Notes: generated from the sequence alone by a model not told the origin. A DNA stretch of 64,000 nucleotides from Candidatus Halobonum tyrrellensis G22 (GCF_000495475.1 NZ_ASGZ01000021.1:21146-85145), one strand, 5' to 3'. Positions 7,707-16,780 are shown, numbered from the stretch's first letter. Numbers and translations are program-made.

Positions 7707-9157
7707 ATACGACCTCCCACGACCACCAAGATATCGACTGGCACAGCATCCGAGACCACGTAGTGGCGAATATCGACGATATCCGTCCAGCGACGTACGA
7801 TGAGATGATGGACGGAGTCGAAGCCATCCATGACTCCAACGAGATACCGATGGGTGTCCTTGACCTCGCGGTAGAGACTGGTCTCCTCAAGCGGCAAGGA
7901 GACGGTCTCGACGACTCGTACACGTTCAATCTGCCGCGGGCCAACGAAGAGGTCGAAGAGAAGGGCTCTGATACTTCCGAATTGCACATTACCGACGACG
8001 GTCGGAAGTACGCTCTAGCGATGGTTGAGCGTGACTCATGGGTCCTCTACGAAGAGGGTGAGAAGCAGGTGAAGGCTCCCTGGAAGACGGGAAACCTCTA
8101 CAATGCCGCGTGGGGTGGTCAACTCGACGCCGACGAACAACCGGAGACGGATTTCGAGACCGCCCGACGTTGGTCGGAGATGGCGCACTCTACGGGACTC
8201 CCTGGTGTCGCCGAGTGTGGCGAGGTGCATCCCGGGTACCTGCTCCAACGCGAACTGCTTCCACCCGGGGTGAACATCATACTCATCGACATAGACGACT
8301 GTATAGACCCCGAAACGAACGAACTCTTACCAGAGGCGCGAAGAATCATCGACCGCGCGAACTCGTACACCGAGGTCTCGATGTCTGGGACTGGAGTTCA
8401 CATCTTTGTCTTCGGCCGCCTCCCCGAGTGGTTCCCATCCTCACGGCTCGTAGAACCGATGCATACGGACGAACAACCCGCGGGGGAACAACCGAAGGTG
8501 GAAATCTACCAGCGACGACGCATCGTTATCACGACAGGCGACCACCTCGCCGGTACGCCTGACGATGTGGCGGACGGGCACGACCTCATCGCGGACCTCT
8601 GTGACGAGTACTATGAAGACGACCGTACCGCAGAGGACGTACTGAAGGACCTCTCGTCGCGCGACGACAAGTACGACAGCGAGTCCTCTTCAGGCGACCG
8701 CTCACCGTACTTTGATGTAGACCCGGCGTCACTCCTCGGGTCAGGCTACCGAAAAGTTGGAACTCGCGTACAAGGACCACACCCTAAGCACGGTTCCTCA
8801 GGTGGTTCGTCGTTCGCCGACGGAGGGCGGAATTTCGCTGTCGAGAACGACGTGTGGACGTGTTACCGCCACGGTACGGGTGGGAATGCCCTACACCTCG
8901 TCGCGGTGATGGAAGAGTACCTCAACTGCGGAGACGCAGGCTCCGGATGTCTGGATTCGCTGTCAGACACAGAGTTCGCTCAACTCTGTTTGGACGCCCG
9001 CGACAACCACGGATTTAGCGGGAAGCCGCCCTACCAAGCCCTCCTTGGAGTTGCTAAGTCACAAGGTCTCGCCGCGGACTCGGCTGACCAATTCGATTAC
9101 GGGCTTCGTGACGTTCTCACAACGATGTACGAAGGCACAGACTCGGGGATGCTCTGA
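7703..9157 (+). CDS. Primase-polymerase (AEP superfamily) of the element
   Basis: This 484-residue protein probably makes primers and may extend them. Residues 1-100 look like a winged-helix region. The archaeo-eukaryotic primase core follows: metal-binding Asp196-x-Asp198 (ILIDIDD), the SGTGVH motif with His233, and Glu268 in KVEIY, followed by Arg273 and ITTG as in phage NrS-1-type primase-polymerases. Near residues 380-400, 'WTCYRHGTGGNALHLVA' resembles a CHC2-like zinc element. It is the last gene of a tightly coupled operon with an SF1 helicase, a self-contained replication module. A Shine-Dalgarno-like gggtgat precedes the start. Confidence 0.87.
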   Translation: MNTTSHDHQDIDWHSIRDHVVANIDDIRPATYDEMMDGVEAIHDSNEIPMGVLDLAVETGLLKRQGDGLDDSYTFNLPRANEEVEEKGSDTSELHITDDGRKYALAMVERDSWVLYEEGEKQVKAPWKTGNLYNAAWGGQLDADEQPETDFETARRWSEMAHSTGLPGVAECGEVHPGYLLQRELLPPGVNIILIDIDDCIDPETNELLPEARRIIDRANSYTEVSMSGTGVHIFVFGRLPEWFPSSRLVEPMHTDEQPAGEQPKVEIYQRRRIVITTGDHLAGTPDDVADGHDLIADLCDEYYEDDRTAEDVLKDLSSRDDKYDSESSSGDRSPYFDVDPASLLGSGYRKVGTRVQGPHPKHGSSGGSSFADGGRNFAVENDVWTCYRHGTGGNALHLVAVMEEYLNCGDAGSGCLDSLSDTEFAQLCLDARDNHGFSGKPPYQALLGVAKSQGLAADSADQFDYGLRDVLTTMYEGTDSGML

Positions 9158-9494
9158 CCTCTCCGACTGCGGCCCGAACCCATTCATATCGGTCAATAAA
9201 GGTTCAGACAGTCAGAGTCGGTAAGCCAGTCATCGCTCGTCCACTCGCGTAGCGTGGGTTCGGTCAGATTGCCTCAGAGACGAACGAGATTGCACCTCAG
9301 AGCGACGAAGTGAGTTTCGTAGGGTAGTGGAAGAAGACGACGTTCTACCGCGACGTGAAGAACCGCAACGGGATTGGCGAGGTGATGAGTCTGTCTGGCA
9401 TCCCGATGACTGACATTGAGCATTCGACGTGGGACGAGGGTGACTTCATCTTTGACGCCGATGAGAATATGGTAGTGCCCATCGTTAGGAATGT
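9158..9494 (+). other. Gap with a possible 5' coding remnant
   Basis: Between 9328 and about 9490 one frame gives haloarchaeal-looking acidic protein (GEVMSLSGIPMTDIEHS, then WDEGDFIFDADENMVVPIV). It runs into the HEPN-type gene in a different frame at about 9495. This could be the N-terminus of that gene cut off by a frameshift, or the tail of a lost gene. The first 170 bases show nothing clear. Confidence 0.3.
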
Positions 9495-10187
9495 GTGTCG
9501 AACCCGGAGTCTGAAGGCGATATCACGTTCTTCGAGTATATCGACCGGCTCGCCGCGGAGAAGGATATTGCACGCGATAGCATCGAGTACGCTGAACTGA
9601 TTGAGGAGAAGAAGCCACTCTACATTCTCACTACTGACGAGTTCGGTCCTTTCGAACGACGGCGACTCGCTATTTGGGATGTTCAGAAAATTATTCGCTT
9701 CGCGTGCGACCAGTACGAGGACGCGTATGAGAGGGCCTTGGAACACAACAAGGGCGGGAACACAGACTCAATTCCGTTTGAGCCAGCAGAGATAGCTGAG
9801 TTCAATGCAAGGTATACTACTGGAAATATGCTATTATTGGCGTACACGCTGGCATACGAATTTGTTGTCGACCTCTCAGCAGAACTTGCTCGGGACAACG
9901 ACCTCGGAAGTGAGCAGAAATCGGTCTCTCAAATGAAGAAGAAGGAGGTGACTGAACGACTCTACGAGGCAGGCGTCATAGACGACGACCTGAAGGGACA
10001 TATCCAGCACGTCGCCAACCGGCGGAACGAGCTCACTCACGACATTGAGGAGAGATATTTACTCTCGAACTTCGCTGATGACTTGGTCAAAGATACGGCC
10101 AGACCGCTCTATGCAGTCGACGGTCTCTTCCACATCAAGTTCGACGAGCACGCCTACATCCCAGCGGTAGAGATGCAAGAAGAGTAA
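9495..10187 (+). CDS. HEPN-like protein with an Rx4H motif
   Basis: This 230-residue helical protein carries RRNELTHD near residue 178. The spacing Arg-x4-His within a helix is the signature of HEPN-domain RNases, toxins that cut RNA in many prokaryotic defence and toxin-antitoxin systems. The region before it (about 105-135, 'YTTGNMLLLAYTLAYEFVVD') is a long hydrophobic helix, which also fits a HEPN bundle. No partner MNT nucleotidyltransferase is seen. Two unknown genes follow on the same strand. The GTG at 9495 is the first usable start, but the true N-terminus may lie further upstream. The family call is tentative. Confidence 0.7.
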   Translation: MSNPESEGDITFFEYIDRLAAEKDIARDSIEYAELIEEKKPLYILTTDEFGPFERRRLAIWDVQKIIRFACDQYEDAYERALEHNKGGNTDSIPFEPAEIAEFNARYTTGNMLLLAYTLAYEFVVDLSAELARDNDLGSEQKSVSQMKKKEVTERLYEAGVIDDDLKGHIQHVANRRNELTHDIEERYLLSNFADDLVKDTARPLYAVDGLFHIKFDEHAYIPAVEMQEE

Positions 10188-10258
10188 ACAACCGAGACTC
10201 GAACCTATTCCGAACGGACTATCCGGTCGTTGATAATGCTACATCGATTACCGCTTGC

Positions 10259-10822
10259 ATGATTGTAGAAGCGCTCGTCGAGTGGGTGAGCCAGTTCTTT
10301 CATCTCACAACCAACAACCCTGGTTCGACGATAGCTCTCCTGAGTCTCCTTGCTGGAGGTGTCTGGTATCGGTTGAGCAACCTCTCTTCTCCAGAGGACC
10401 GCGAGAGGTTCCTTCATCACCGATTCGATGACCGAGCATGGAAGAGAGAGCCACTAGTAGCAGAGTTCGATACATTACACGTCGTCGAAGCGCAAGGATA
10501 CCTCTACAAACTCCGCCGATTCTTGTTCGGTCACCTAGATGGGCGGGCCGTACTCGTGCTCGATACGAATTTTAAGGTTCCTGATGAGGTGTGGGAGCTT
10601 GAGGAGTTCGTCGACATCTACAGAGATGAGCTTCCTTGCCACGTAGAGATACAGTCCTCAAAGCAAATCAGTCCGAGCAGAGTTCAACTCGCTCTAGAGA
10701 TTCACTCTCTGGACCCAGACGTGATTCAGCTGGTGGTTAGTGAGCTACTCAATTTCCTTCACCACGTGGACAAAACAGGCGACCCGAACTCCCTACAACT
10801 CCGCTCTATCGTCTTAGCCTAA
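10259..10822 (+). CDS. Unknown membrane-anchored protein
   Basis: This 187-residue protein has one N-terminal transmembrane segment at about residues 20-40 (PGSTIALLSLLAGGVWY) followed by a soluble domain of alternating strands and helices. The TTG, GTG or ATG choice is not an issue: ATG at 10259 directly precedes the hydrophobic region. I recognise no family. It lies 71 bases after the HEPN-like gene on the same strand and could belong with it, for example as a membrane partner, but there is no direct evidence. Confidence 0.7.
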   Translation: MIVEALVEWVSQFFHLTTNNPGSTIALLSLLAGGVWYRLSNLSSPEDRERFLHHRFDDRAWKREPLVAEFDTLHVVEAQGYLYKLRRFLFGHLDGRAVLVLDTNFKVPDEVWELEEFVDIYRDELPCHVEIQSSKQISPSRVQLALEIHSLDPDVIQLVVSELLNFLHHVDKTGDPNSLQLRSIVLA

Positions 10823-10881
10823 GCCACTTTGTTTATATCTGCTTCTGAGCCTCTAGTCACCATCGTTAAGATGTAACCAGT

Positions 10882-11502
10882 ATGAACGCTGGCATGGAAC
10901 CCCGCTCGGAGGAGGGTGTTGGTATTGAGTTTGATGAGACGAGTAAACACGTTCGTATCAAGCCGAATCCTGACGAGCAACTGCCCTTAGATGTGTGTTC
11001 GGCCGAAGGCGGATGCTTTGTCTTCGATAACAATGGTGCTGAACTCCGACTCAACAACCGCCGATACTGGAAGAAGGACCCAAAGGCAATCGTCTGGATG
11101 GCGCAAGACCTCCGAGAAGTATACGAAACCCCTCACGAGGTAATAGAGGAAACAGCGGGATACGAGGTAGTAACTCTGTTCTACGACAGCGAGTACCCGG
11201 ACGATGATGTTCCTCATAAAGAGCGAACTATGGAACTCGTTGGCCCGAGCCGAGAACTCCCTCCGCTTGACGGTCATGACTCAATTGAGCCGCAGGAGTC
11301 ACCGTTGACGGTCAAGACGGACGATTGGTACGCCGAAGACCATCCCTCAACCATCCAGATAGTCGATGGGGAGGAGGTACTGAGAGAATGGACGGTTGAA
11401 CACACAGAGGATGGGGAGAAGAACCCACAACTCGGGGCTGAGGTAGCATGGGCAATTCGATTAGCCTACGAGCGGCCGTGGGAACTTCGAGACCAGAGCT
11501 GA
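10882..11502 (+). CDS. Unknown soluble acidic protein
   Basis: This 206-residue protein is acidic, rich in predicted strands and without membrane segments or recognisable motifs. The start could be ATG 10882 or the in-frame ATG 10894. It lies 59 bases after the membrane-protein gene on the same strand and is convergent with the restriction-modification gene, with 43 bases between stop codons. Function unknown. Confidence 0.7.
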   Translation: MNAGMEPRSEEGVGIEFDETSKHVRIKPNPDEQLPLDVCSAEGGCFVFDNNGAELRLNNRRYWKKDPKAIVWMAQDLREVYETPHEVIEETAGYEVVTLFYDSEYPDDDVPHKERTMELVGPSRELPPLDGHDSIEPQESPLTVKTDDWYAEDHPSTIQIVDGEEVLREWTVEHTEDGEKNPQLGAEVAWAIRLAYERPWELRDQS

Positions 11503-11545
11503 ACAGCTCTCATCAAAGCGATACACCCACTTCTGAGGAGAGTAA

Positions 11546-14500
11546 CTACTCTGAGTCACCCATATCTGTCAGCGTCGTCTGGGTCGGCTGAGATTCTTCA
11601 AGCGCCTCAATACACAGCTCGGAGAGTTCTGACCGGATGGGCTCCATCTTCTCGCGTTGCCGCCGTCGAATCCAGCTGAGCGCGGTCAACGGGTTGTACT
11701 GGTCAAGTAGTTCGGGGAGAAGTTCCTCCGCCTTCGCCTCTCCACGCATCGCGGCGTCTCGGATGGCGGTGTGGGTCTCGTCTTCTGGGTTGTACTCCGG
11801 GATAGCAACCTCCCAGACGCGTTTGTGAACGTCGCGGCCACCGAAGAGTCCACGACTCATCATCTCCTCGATGAGTTCGAGAATGAGCGGCGCGTTGAGG
11901 AATCCACAGAGGTAGTACGCCTCATCAACGTTGTCGGTCCCATAGGAGTAGCACTTGTGGTCAACGACGAGCGGGAGATTGCCCTCGTTGTTGCGCTGAA
12001 GGTCGATTTCTGTCTCTTGGGTGGTCGGGTCATCAAGGTCAGCGGTATCGACGACTGCTCCGTACACGTATGAACCGCTCGTGTTCTGAAGAACCCGATA
12101 CCGCGCGTCAGGGTCCTGCTGGGTAAGCTTGTGTCGATAGTTCAGCCACTCAAGCACGTCCTCGTCGGTGGTCTCCTCTTTGTAGTCGTCCCATTGCTCT
12201 TCCGCGTTGGCTATCCACTCAGGGAGATGCTGGAACCCACTGGTTCGCGCCTCCTCTTCGGTATAGAGATGGTACGAGTCGTTCTCGATTTCGACCGGGA
12301 GGACAGAGAGCGGGAAGTTGAGGTGATGGAAGTGGATGAGCTCACTCCCGGTCACGGTGTGGAAGATGAACTGGCTCTCTATCTGTTGGCTCATCTCTAC
12401 GTTGTCCCACGGTTCCTTTGCACGGTCTTTCGCGCGCTGAGAGGTTTGGACGAGGGGCGCGGTCGGGTCGGGCGAGAAGGTCGGGTGTTCCTCGAACTCA
12501 ACGAACCAGAGCGACCGAGGGACGATAGTCGCCCCCTGCCGTATCTGAGATTCGTACGGTGACTCGGCGCGGAATACCTCCGGGTCGAGTTCGCGCGTCA
12601 TCACTACAGAGCGCTCACCGAGGATGTTCAGATAGAACGTCGTCTCCTCCATCTCAAGCCGCTCACGTGAGACATCTACGTCGACGTTCGCTTCTGGGAG
12701 TGTTCCGTTGTACGTCCGACCTTCCACCGGCGAACGCTCTCCCTCTGCTTTCTGTGCGGCGATGACGCAGGAGGGGACGTTAAAGAGAGGCGATACACCC
12801 TCCAAGTCCCAGAGTGTAGTCGGGTGAGCAGAGCCGTCACCAAATTCGAACTCGCGGAGGTTGGCGAGGTGGTCGGAATTGAAGATGCCACGTGGCATCA
12901 CGAACGAGATGTAGCCATCATCCTTCAGGTAGTGGTCGATGCTGTATGCGAAGAACAGAGCGGCCAGCTCCATGTGCGTCATGTTCTCAACCTCTCCAGA
13001 GTCCAGCAGTCCGTACTCGTCAATGGTGAGGTCTCGAACGTGGCTCTCGTAGTCCTCTCGCGTAATGTAGCGGTACGACAGCCATGGAGGATTGCCCAGT
13101 ATACGGTCGAACCGCCGATGTTCGAGGTAGATGGGCTTGTAGACGTTCTTCAGGATGAACGTCCAGATAGTGTCCCGGTCTTCTTCTTGAAGGTCGCGGA
13201 TGCGCTTGACGATGCTCTCCCAGATGACGTTCCGCTCTTCATCACTCAACTCGTCATAGTCATCCCCGATGCGGCGGCTCAGGAACGCGTTGAGGCTCTC
13301 TTGGTTGATGCTATCGTTCGCATCCAAGTACGCCTTGGAGCCGTCGAGTACATCGTTGAGGATGTCAAGGTCGTCCGCTACCGTGACGGGAATCTCGAAT
13401 ACACCGTCATCCTCGTCGGACTCGAATCTGTAGACCTTCACCCCTTCCATCCGTTTCTCATAGGAGGGGGGCTGGATGCTGTTGGAGAGGTAGACCGGGA
13501 TGGAGACGGAGCCGCTTCGGTGGTCCCGGAGAATGTCACCTACCGCAAGGAGGTAGTTCACGCGGGCCGTGATGACCGCGAGCGGGTGGATGTCGACGCC
13601 GACCACGTCCTTGAAGATGTGGTTGAGGAGTTCCTGCCCCTCCTTGTCGAGGTTCTCGCGCTTGTACTGAATAGACTTGAAGAGAAACGTCCCGGACCCG
13701 CAGGTCGGGTCAAGCACGGACGCGTCGGGCTCGTCTTCGAGTTGGTCCTCGACGACTTCCTGCACGAGCCAGTCAGGCGTGTAGTACTCGCCGAGACTGT
13801 GCCGCTCTTGTTGCCCGACGAGGTTTTGGTACAGTTCCTTCAGCACGTCCTCTTCGATAGTCGTGAGGTTGTAGTCACGGAGCCGGGAGAGGAGATGCTG
13901 AGCGACTCGCGTGTCAGCGCTATCTGCTTCAGGGCGCGAAATCCACGCGAAGAAGTCTTCCTCGATAAAGTTCCGAATGCCCCACCGTGAGAAGACTTCT
14001 CCAGTTATGACCTCATGGACTTCACCATCAGGAAGAGTTCCGCCGGAGTACTGAACGTAGGCCATCAGCTTGGCGAGGACGCTCAGATACGTGTGGCGAA
14101 GGAACAGTTCCTCTGAATGGTGTTCCTGCTCCCCGTGAACGATTTCGAGGTAGCGCCGCCACTCGTCAAAGAGAACCTCGGCACCGTCCTCACGTACGTC
14201 GTCCCACTCCTCTTTCAGTAGCTCAAGCCCTTCGCGGTAGAGCGGCGTACCTGGACCGAAGTCGCTGACGAAGTTCTCCGCGGTAGGGGCGATATTGTCA
14301 CTGAAGAGCAGGTACTGGTCGAGCTTGCGGTATACGCTTTCAGCATCGTCCTCGGCGAGATGTATCTCGTCGACAGGGTTGAGTTCAACATTGTCGGGAC
14401 TCAACGTCTCTCCATCCTCTAATTCTGCCGTGTAGACGATGCAGTCCAAGCCGTCGCTAGCAACAAGGTAGTACTCTTGGTCCTGTCCCTGTTCGGTCCA

Positions 14501-14821
14501 GATGGCCGTGATGTACTCGCGTAGCTGGCTCTCTGCGTCGTTTTGGAACTTCTCTAAGCTCGTTTTGAACTCAATGAGGACGTTCCCGAGCCGTGCGTCG
14601 ATACGACCCCGAATGGCGACTGCCGCTTCATTGGTAGCGACGTATTCTTCAAGAAAGGGAAGGAGGTCGTCTGCTTCGCCTGAGTTGAGCGTATCGAAGG
14701 TGCCCTGGATGAAGTTAAGGAAGTGGTGACCGAGAGCCGCCTCACTATTGGCTCGTCGCGTCGTGTCAAGGTACTCTTGGAGAGACTCGGAGAACCCACT
14801 TCCCTGGGACGAGGACGACAT
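11546..14821 (-). CDS. Type IIG-like restriction-modification enzyme
   Basis: This 1091-residue protein combines a nuclease and an N6-adenine methyltransferase. An N-terminal PD-(D/E)xK-like nuclease motif is seen at Asp75 and Glu84-x-Lys86 (GRIDARLGNVLIEFK). The methylase domain begins with LGEYYTP near 343, has motif I DPTCGSGTF (371-379) for S-adenosylmethionine binding and the catalytic NPPW (577-580). The C-terminal 400 residues would hold the target-recognition domain. Order and length fit Eco57I/MmeI-type single-chain enzymes, which cut and modify the same site. A TATA-like AT-rich stretch lies about 27 bases upstream of the ATG, suggesting a leaderless transcript. A solitary BREX PglX-like methylase is less likely because of the nuclease motif. 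Confidence 0.88.
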   Translation of the reverse strand: MSSSSQGSGFSESLQEYLDTTRRANSEAALGHHFLNFIQGTFDTLNSGEADDLLPFLEEYVATNEAAVAIRGRIDARLGNVLIEFKTSLEKFQNDAESQLREYITAIWTEQGQDQEYYLVASDGLDCIVYTAELEDGETLSPDNVELNPVDEIHLAEDDAESVYRKLDQYLLFSDNIAPTAENFVSDFGPGTPLYREGLELLKEEWDDVREDGAEVLFDEWRRYLEIVHGEQEHHSEELFLRHTYLSVLAKLMAYVQYSGGTLPDGEVHEVITGEVFSRWGIRNFIEEDFFAWISRPEADSADTRVAQHLLSRLRDYNLTTIEEDVLKELYQNLVGQQERHSLGEYYTPDWLVQEVVEDQLEDEPDASVLDPTCGSGTFLFKSIQYKRENLDKEGQELLNHIFKDVVGVDIHPLAVITARVNYLLAVGDILRDHRSGSVSIPVYLSNSIQPPSYEKRMEGVKVYRFESDEDDGVFEIPVTVADDLDILNDVLDGSKAYLDANDSINQESLNAFLSRRIGDDYDELSDEERNVIWESIVKRIRDLQEEDRDTIWTFILKNVYKPIYLEHRRFDRILGNPPWLSYRYITREDYESHVRDLTIDEYGLLDSGEVENMTHMELAALFFAYSIDHYLKDDGYISFVMPRGIFNSDHLANLREFEFGDGSAHPTTLWDLEGVSPLFNVPSCVIAAQKAEGERSPVEGRTYNGTLPEANVDVDVSRERLEMEETTFYLNILGERSVVMTRELDPEVFRAESPYESQIRQGATIVPRSLWFVEFEEHPTFSPDPTAPLVQTSQRAKDRAKEPWDNVEMSQQIESQFIFHTVTGSELIHFHHLNFPLSVLPVEIENDSYHLYTEEEARTSGFQHLPEWIANAEEQWDDYKEETTDEDVLEWLNYRHKLTQQDPDARYRVLQNTSGSYVYGAVVDTADLDDPTTQETEIDLQRNNEGNLPLVVDHKCYSYGTDNVDEAYYLCGFLNAPLILELIEEMMSRGLFGGRDVHKRVWEVAIPEYNPEDETHTAIRDAAMRGEAKAEELLPELLDQYNPLTALSWIRRRQREKMEPIRSELSELCIEALEESQPTQTTLTDMGDSE

Positions 14822-15344
14822 GTGTTGAAGGTATCACATCTACAACTTAATTGGTGCGATTGCGGTATGAAGGTAGATGCACTTCTGCGACCGACTCTAT
14901 CCCACCACCCTTCGCGTGGTCATAGCGAGAGATACTGTGTTCTGGTGTTGTCGAGGGTAAACTCAAATAAACTCGCTTCGAGTTAGCCACGGTATAGAAG
15001 GTGTATTGATGGTTAGATTGAGCACCGTTTCCAGAAACCGTTTATACCGTTGCTACAGGGCCTCCGTCACCCCCGCATGCGGGCGACCCTTCTGTAGTCG
15101 AGGTACTGAGGGAGTGTGTCTATACGGTGGTGAGGTAGTGAATCATCAAGGCAAGAGGATTGTCAGAGCAAGGGTCATCCTCAACTACCGGCGCAACCCA
15201 AGACCTCCACAGATATGATGAGGCGATTCTCATTTGAGCCTCTACACCTACGAGACCTACCCAAGAAGACCTGCACATATTTGACATCGTGAACAGGTCA
15301 TACACCATACAAGAGCAATAGTCCTCAATGACGTGGGTGAGAAC
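14822..15344. other. Intergenic region
   Basis: It holds the promoter of the type IIG-like gene at its left end and a structured GC-rich segment near 15053-15097. No convincing coding frame was found; a 39-codon frame starting at ATG near 14866 is too weak to call. Confidence 0.4.
15041..15097 (+). ncRNA. Structured segment, possible small RNA
   Basis: An outer stem CTACAG (15053-15058) / CTGTAG (15092-15097) encloses a perfect GC-rich palindrome CCCGCATGCGGG (15072-15083), and a TATA-like tttata sits at 15041-15046. A GC-rich hairpin in otherwise AT-rich, gene-free DNA suggests a small RNA, a terminator or a protein-binding site. The TATA-like box is too close for a normal leader distance, so the RNA reading is only one option. 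Confidence 0.3.
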
Positions 15345-15530
15345 ATGGCAGACACGCCAGACCCAGAAGTAGAACAGTTGCATCGACAAGTTACCGAGCT
15401 GGAGCTGAAGCTCATCGCCACGCTTGAACCTCTAGGTGGGTGGCGGTCCGAAGAAGTCCGGGAGTCAGTCATCAGCGATGTAGTGGGTGGAGCCCGCGGT
15501 GCGAGGCATGAGTGTCCTCATCTCGATTGA
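15345..15530 (+). CDS. Small coiled-coil protein
   Basis: This is a 61-residue frame starting at ATG 15345. Residues 6-28 (EVEQLHRQVTELELKLIA) form an amphipathic, probably coiled-coil helix. The rest is short and uncharacterised. It overlaps the broken frame at 15508. No family is recognised. Confidence 0.45.
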   Translation: MADTPDPEVEQLHRQVTELELKLIATLEPLGGWRSEEVRESVISDVVGGARGARHECPHLD

Positions 15531-15801
15531 CCACGGACTCATCAGTATGGAAGACGTGTACTGGCCGTCTGAAGAGAGTAGATTGATTGATACCTCAGAT
15601 ATCGACGTTTCGGTTTTCCACCAAAGCTCTCTCCTATCTACACCTTGGCCCTGAGGGGGCCCAAGTGATGCATACAGTCCGGGGCACCTCTTGGTCTGCC
15701 CGATAGACTCGTCGGCTGGGTGGAGATGCGAGGACTGCGGTATCGAGTACAACGACCTCACCGACGCTCACGAGAATGTCGTCGAGTGCGGTAGTTTCTA
15801 A
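15508..15801 (+). pseudogene. Small gene with an in-frame TGA and a Cys-pair C-terminus
   Basis: ATG 15508 opens a frame of 48 codons ending at TGA 15652-15654. The same frame stays open beyond it for 48 more codons to TAA 15801 and looks like protein there, with CPIDSSAGWRCEDCG resembling a zinc knuckle. This is most simply one gene of about 97 codons broken by a nonsense mutation. Two separate genes, or recoding, are less likely. No family is recognised. Confidence 0.4.
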
Positions 15802-15828
15802 CCTCGGCGAAGCATCGATTCTCCAGAG

Positions 15829-16011
15829 ATGGGGATTAAACAGGTGAACAGCCTCCTCGACACTATCTATGCTCTTACATCGTTCGGCACGCTCTTCTTC
15901 GGAATTGTTGCTCTCTTAGCTGGCGTCCGGACAGAGATTGTCTCTCCGGTAGTACTCGCTGGAGCGGTGGTTGTGGGGTTTATCAGTATCTACTGGCTTC
16001 TCGGCGGTTAG
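15829..16011 (+). CDS. Small two-helix membrane protein
   Basis: The 60-residue product consists of two hydrophobic helices (about 14-32 and 38-57) with a short polar turn, ending in WLLGG. It resembles the many small membrane proteins of haloarchaeal elements but has no recognised family. It may be a holin-like or toxin-like peptide; nothing in the sequence decides this. Confidence 0.5.
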   Translation: MGIKQVNSLLDTIYALTSFGTLFFGIVALLAGVRTEIVSPVVLAGAVVVGFISIYWLLGG

Positions 16012-16100
16012 TATAGCCTCTCTCCTTCCGAGACTTCGTCAAGAATGCTTAGTTAACAACGGGATAAGAGATATACGTGGGACTGCCAAGCAGTCAAAAT

Positions 16101-16391
16101 ATGGCACGCTACTCTACAGCAAACGGAGATTCGATTAAGGTCATTGTCAAAGACAACGATTCCCTGTCGTTCTCCGACGAAGTGGTCGTTGATGCCTTTT
16201 CAACTCAGCGGGGAGCACAAGGAACATTCCAAGGTAACGAACACTCCGCTGAACGACAGCAGATATCCGATGATGATACGCTGTTTGATATTATCGTTGA
16301 GCCGAGCGGAGAGAGGCGGACAAAGCGGTACGAGGGCTGTATACTGACGAGCCCCAGCGAGTGGAAATGTGCCGCGGTACGTGAGCAGTAA
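16101..16391 (+). CDS. Unknown small protein
   Basis: Starting at ATG 16101 the product is 96 residues, mostly predicted strands (DSIKVIVKDNDSLSFSDEVVV), with no cysteine pairs or membrane segments. An upstream in-frame GTG at 16077 would add 8 residues. An AT-rich stretch (gatatacg) lies about 30 bases before the ATG. It is convergent with the membrane-protein gene at 16402, with 10 bases between the stops. Function unknown. Confidence 0.55.
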   Translation: MARYSTANGDSIKVIVKDNDSLSFSDEVVVDAFSTQRGAQGTFQGNEHSAERQQISDDDTLFDIIVEPSGERRTKRYEGCILTSPSEWKCAAVREQ

Positions 16392-16401
16392 CCGACGCTC
16401 G

Positions 16402-16734
16402 TTAGACCATCCCGGGGGCGACGAATAGGTAGTTGACTACGAGAGAGATGAAAAAGTAGAGGAGAAGAAATACGAATATCGTGGCGACAACGTTCTCTCC
16501 TACCATCCGAAACGAAACGACGCCACTCAGAGTTGCCGCTCCTGCGTCAACGATAAGCGAGAAACCGGTTGGCTTGAGGGAGAGGACGAGTGCGATAAGA
16601 AAGAGCTGTAGGCTCTCACCCCCCGACTGTACCGAGGATAGGTCAGCTGTTTTCAGAAATATAAACGCGAATATCGCTAGAGCCGCTCCGAATGCGGCTC
16701 TCACCATCTCCCCCCAATCGCTCATCAAGTACAT
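16402..16734 (-). CDS. Small membrane protein with three helices
   Basis: The 110-residue product has hydrophobic helices at about 10-27, 44-62 and 80-105 (VVATIFVFLLLYFFISLVV). No family is recognised. Starts at 16734 and at 16725 (codon 4) are both possible. It lies 46 bases after the GIY-YIG gene on the same strand and could share its transcript. Confidence 0.6.
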   Translation of the reverse strand: MYLMSDWGEMVRAAFGAALAIFAFIFLKTADLSSVQSGGESLQLFLIALVLSLKPTGFSLIVDAGAATLSGVVSFRMVGENVVATIFVFLLLYFFISLVVNYLFVAPGMV

Positions 16735-16780
16735 ACGTAGTTCTAACCTATATCAAAGTTCGGTCGTATGGAGGTGAGAA

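Noticed and set aside
12131..12562. Long frames on the plus strand inside the type IIG-like gene (also 12824-13990)
   Set aside because: They are mirror-image frames of the well-supported minus-strand gene with its full set of motifs.
14723..14986. Frame opposite the promoter of the type IIG-like gene
   Set aside because: Only its last 39 codons are outside the gene and have no protein character.
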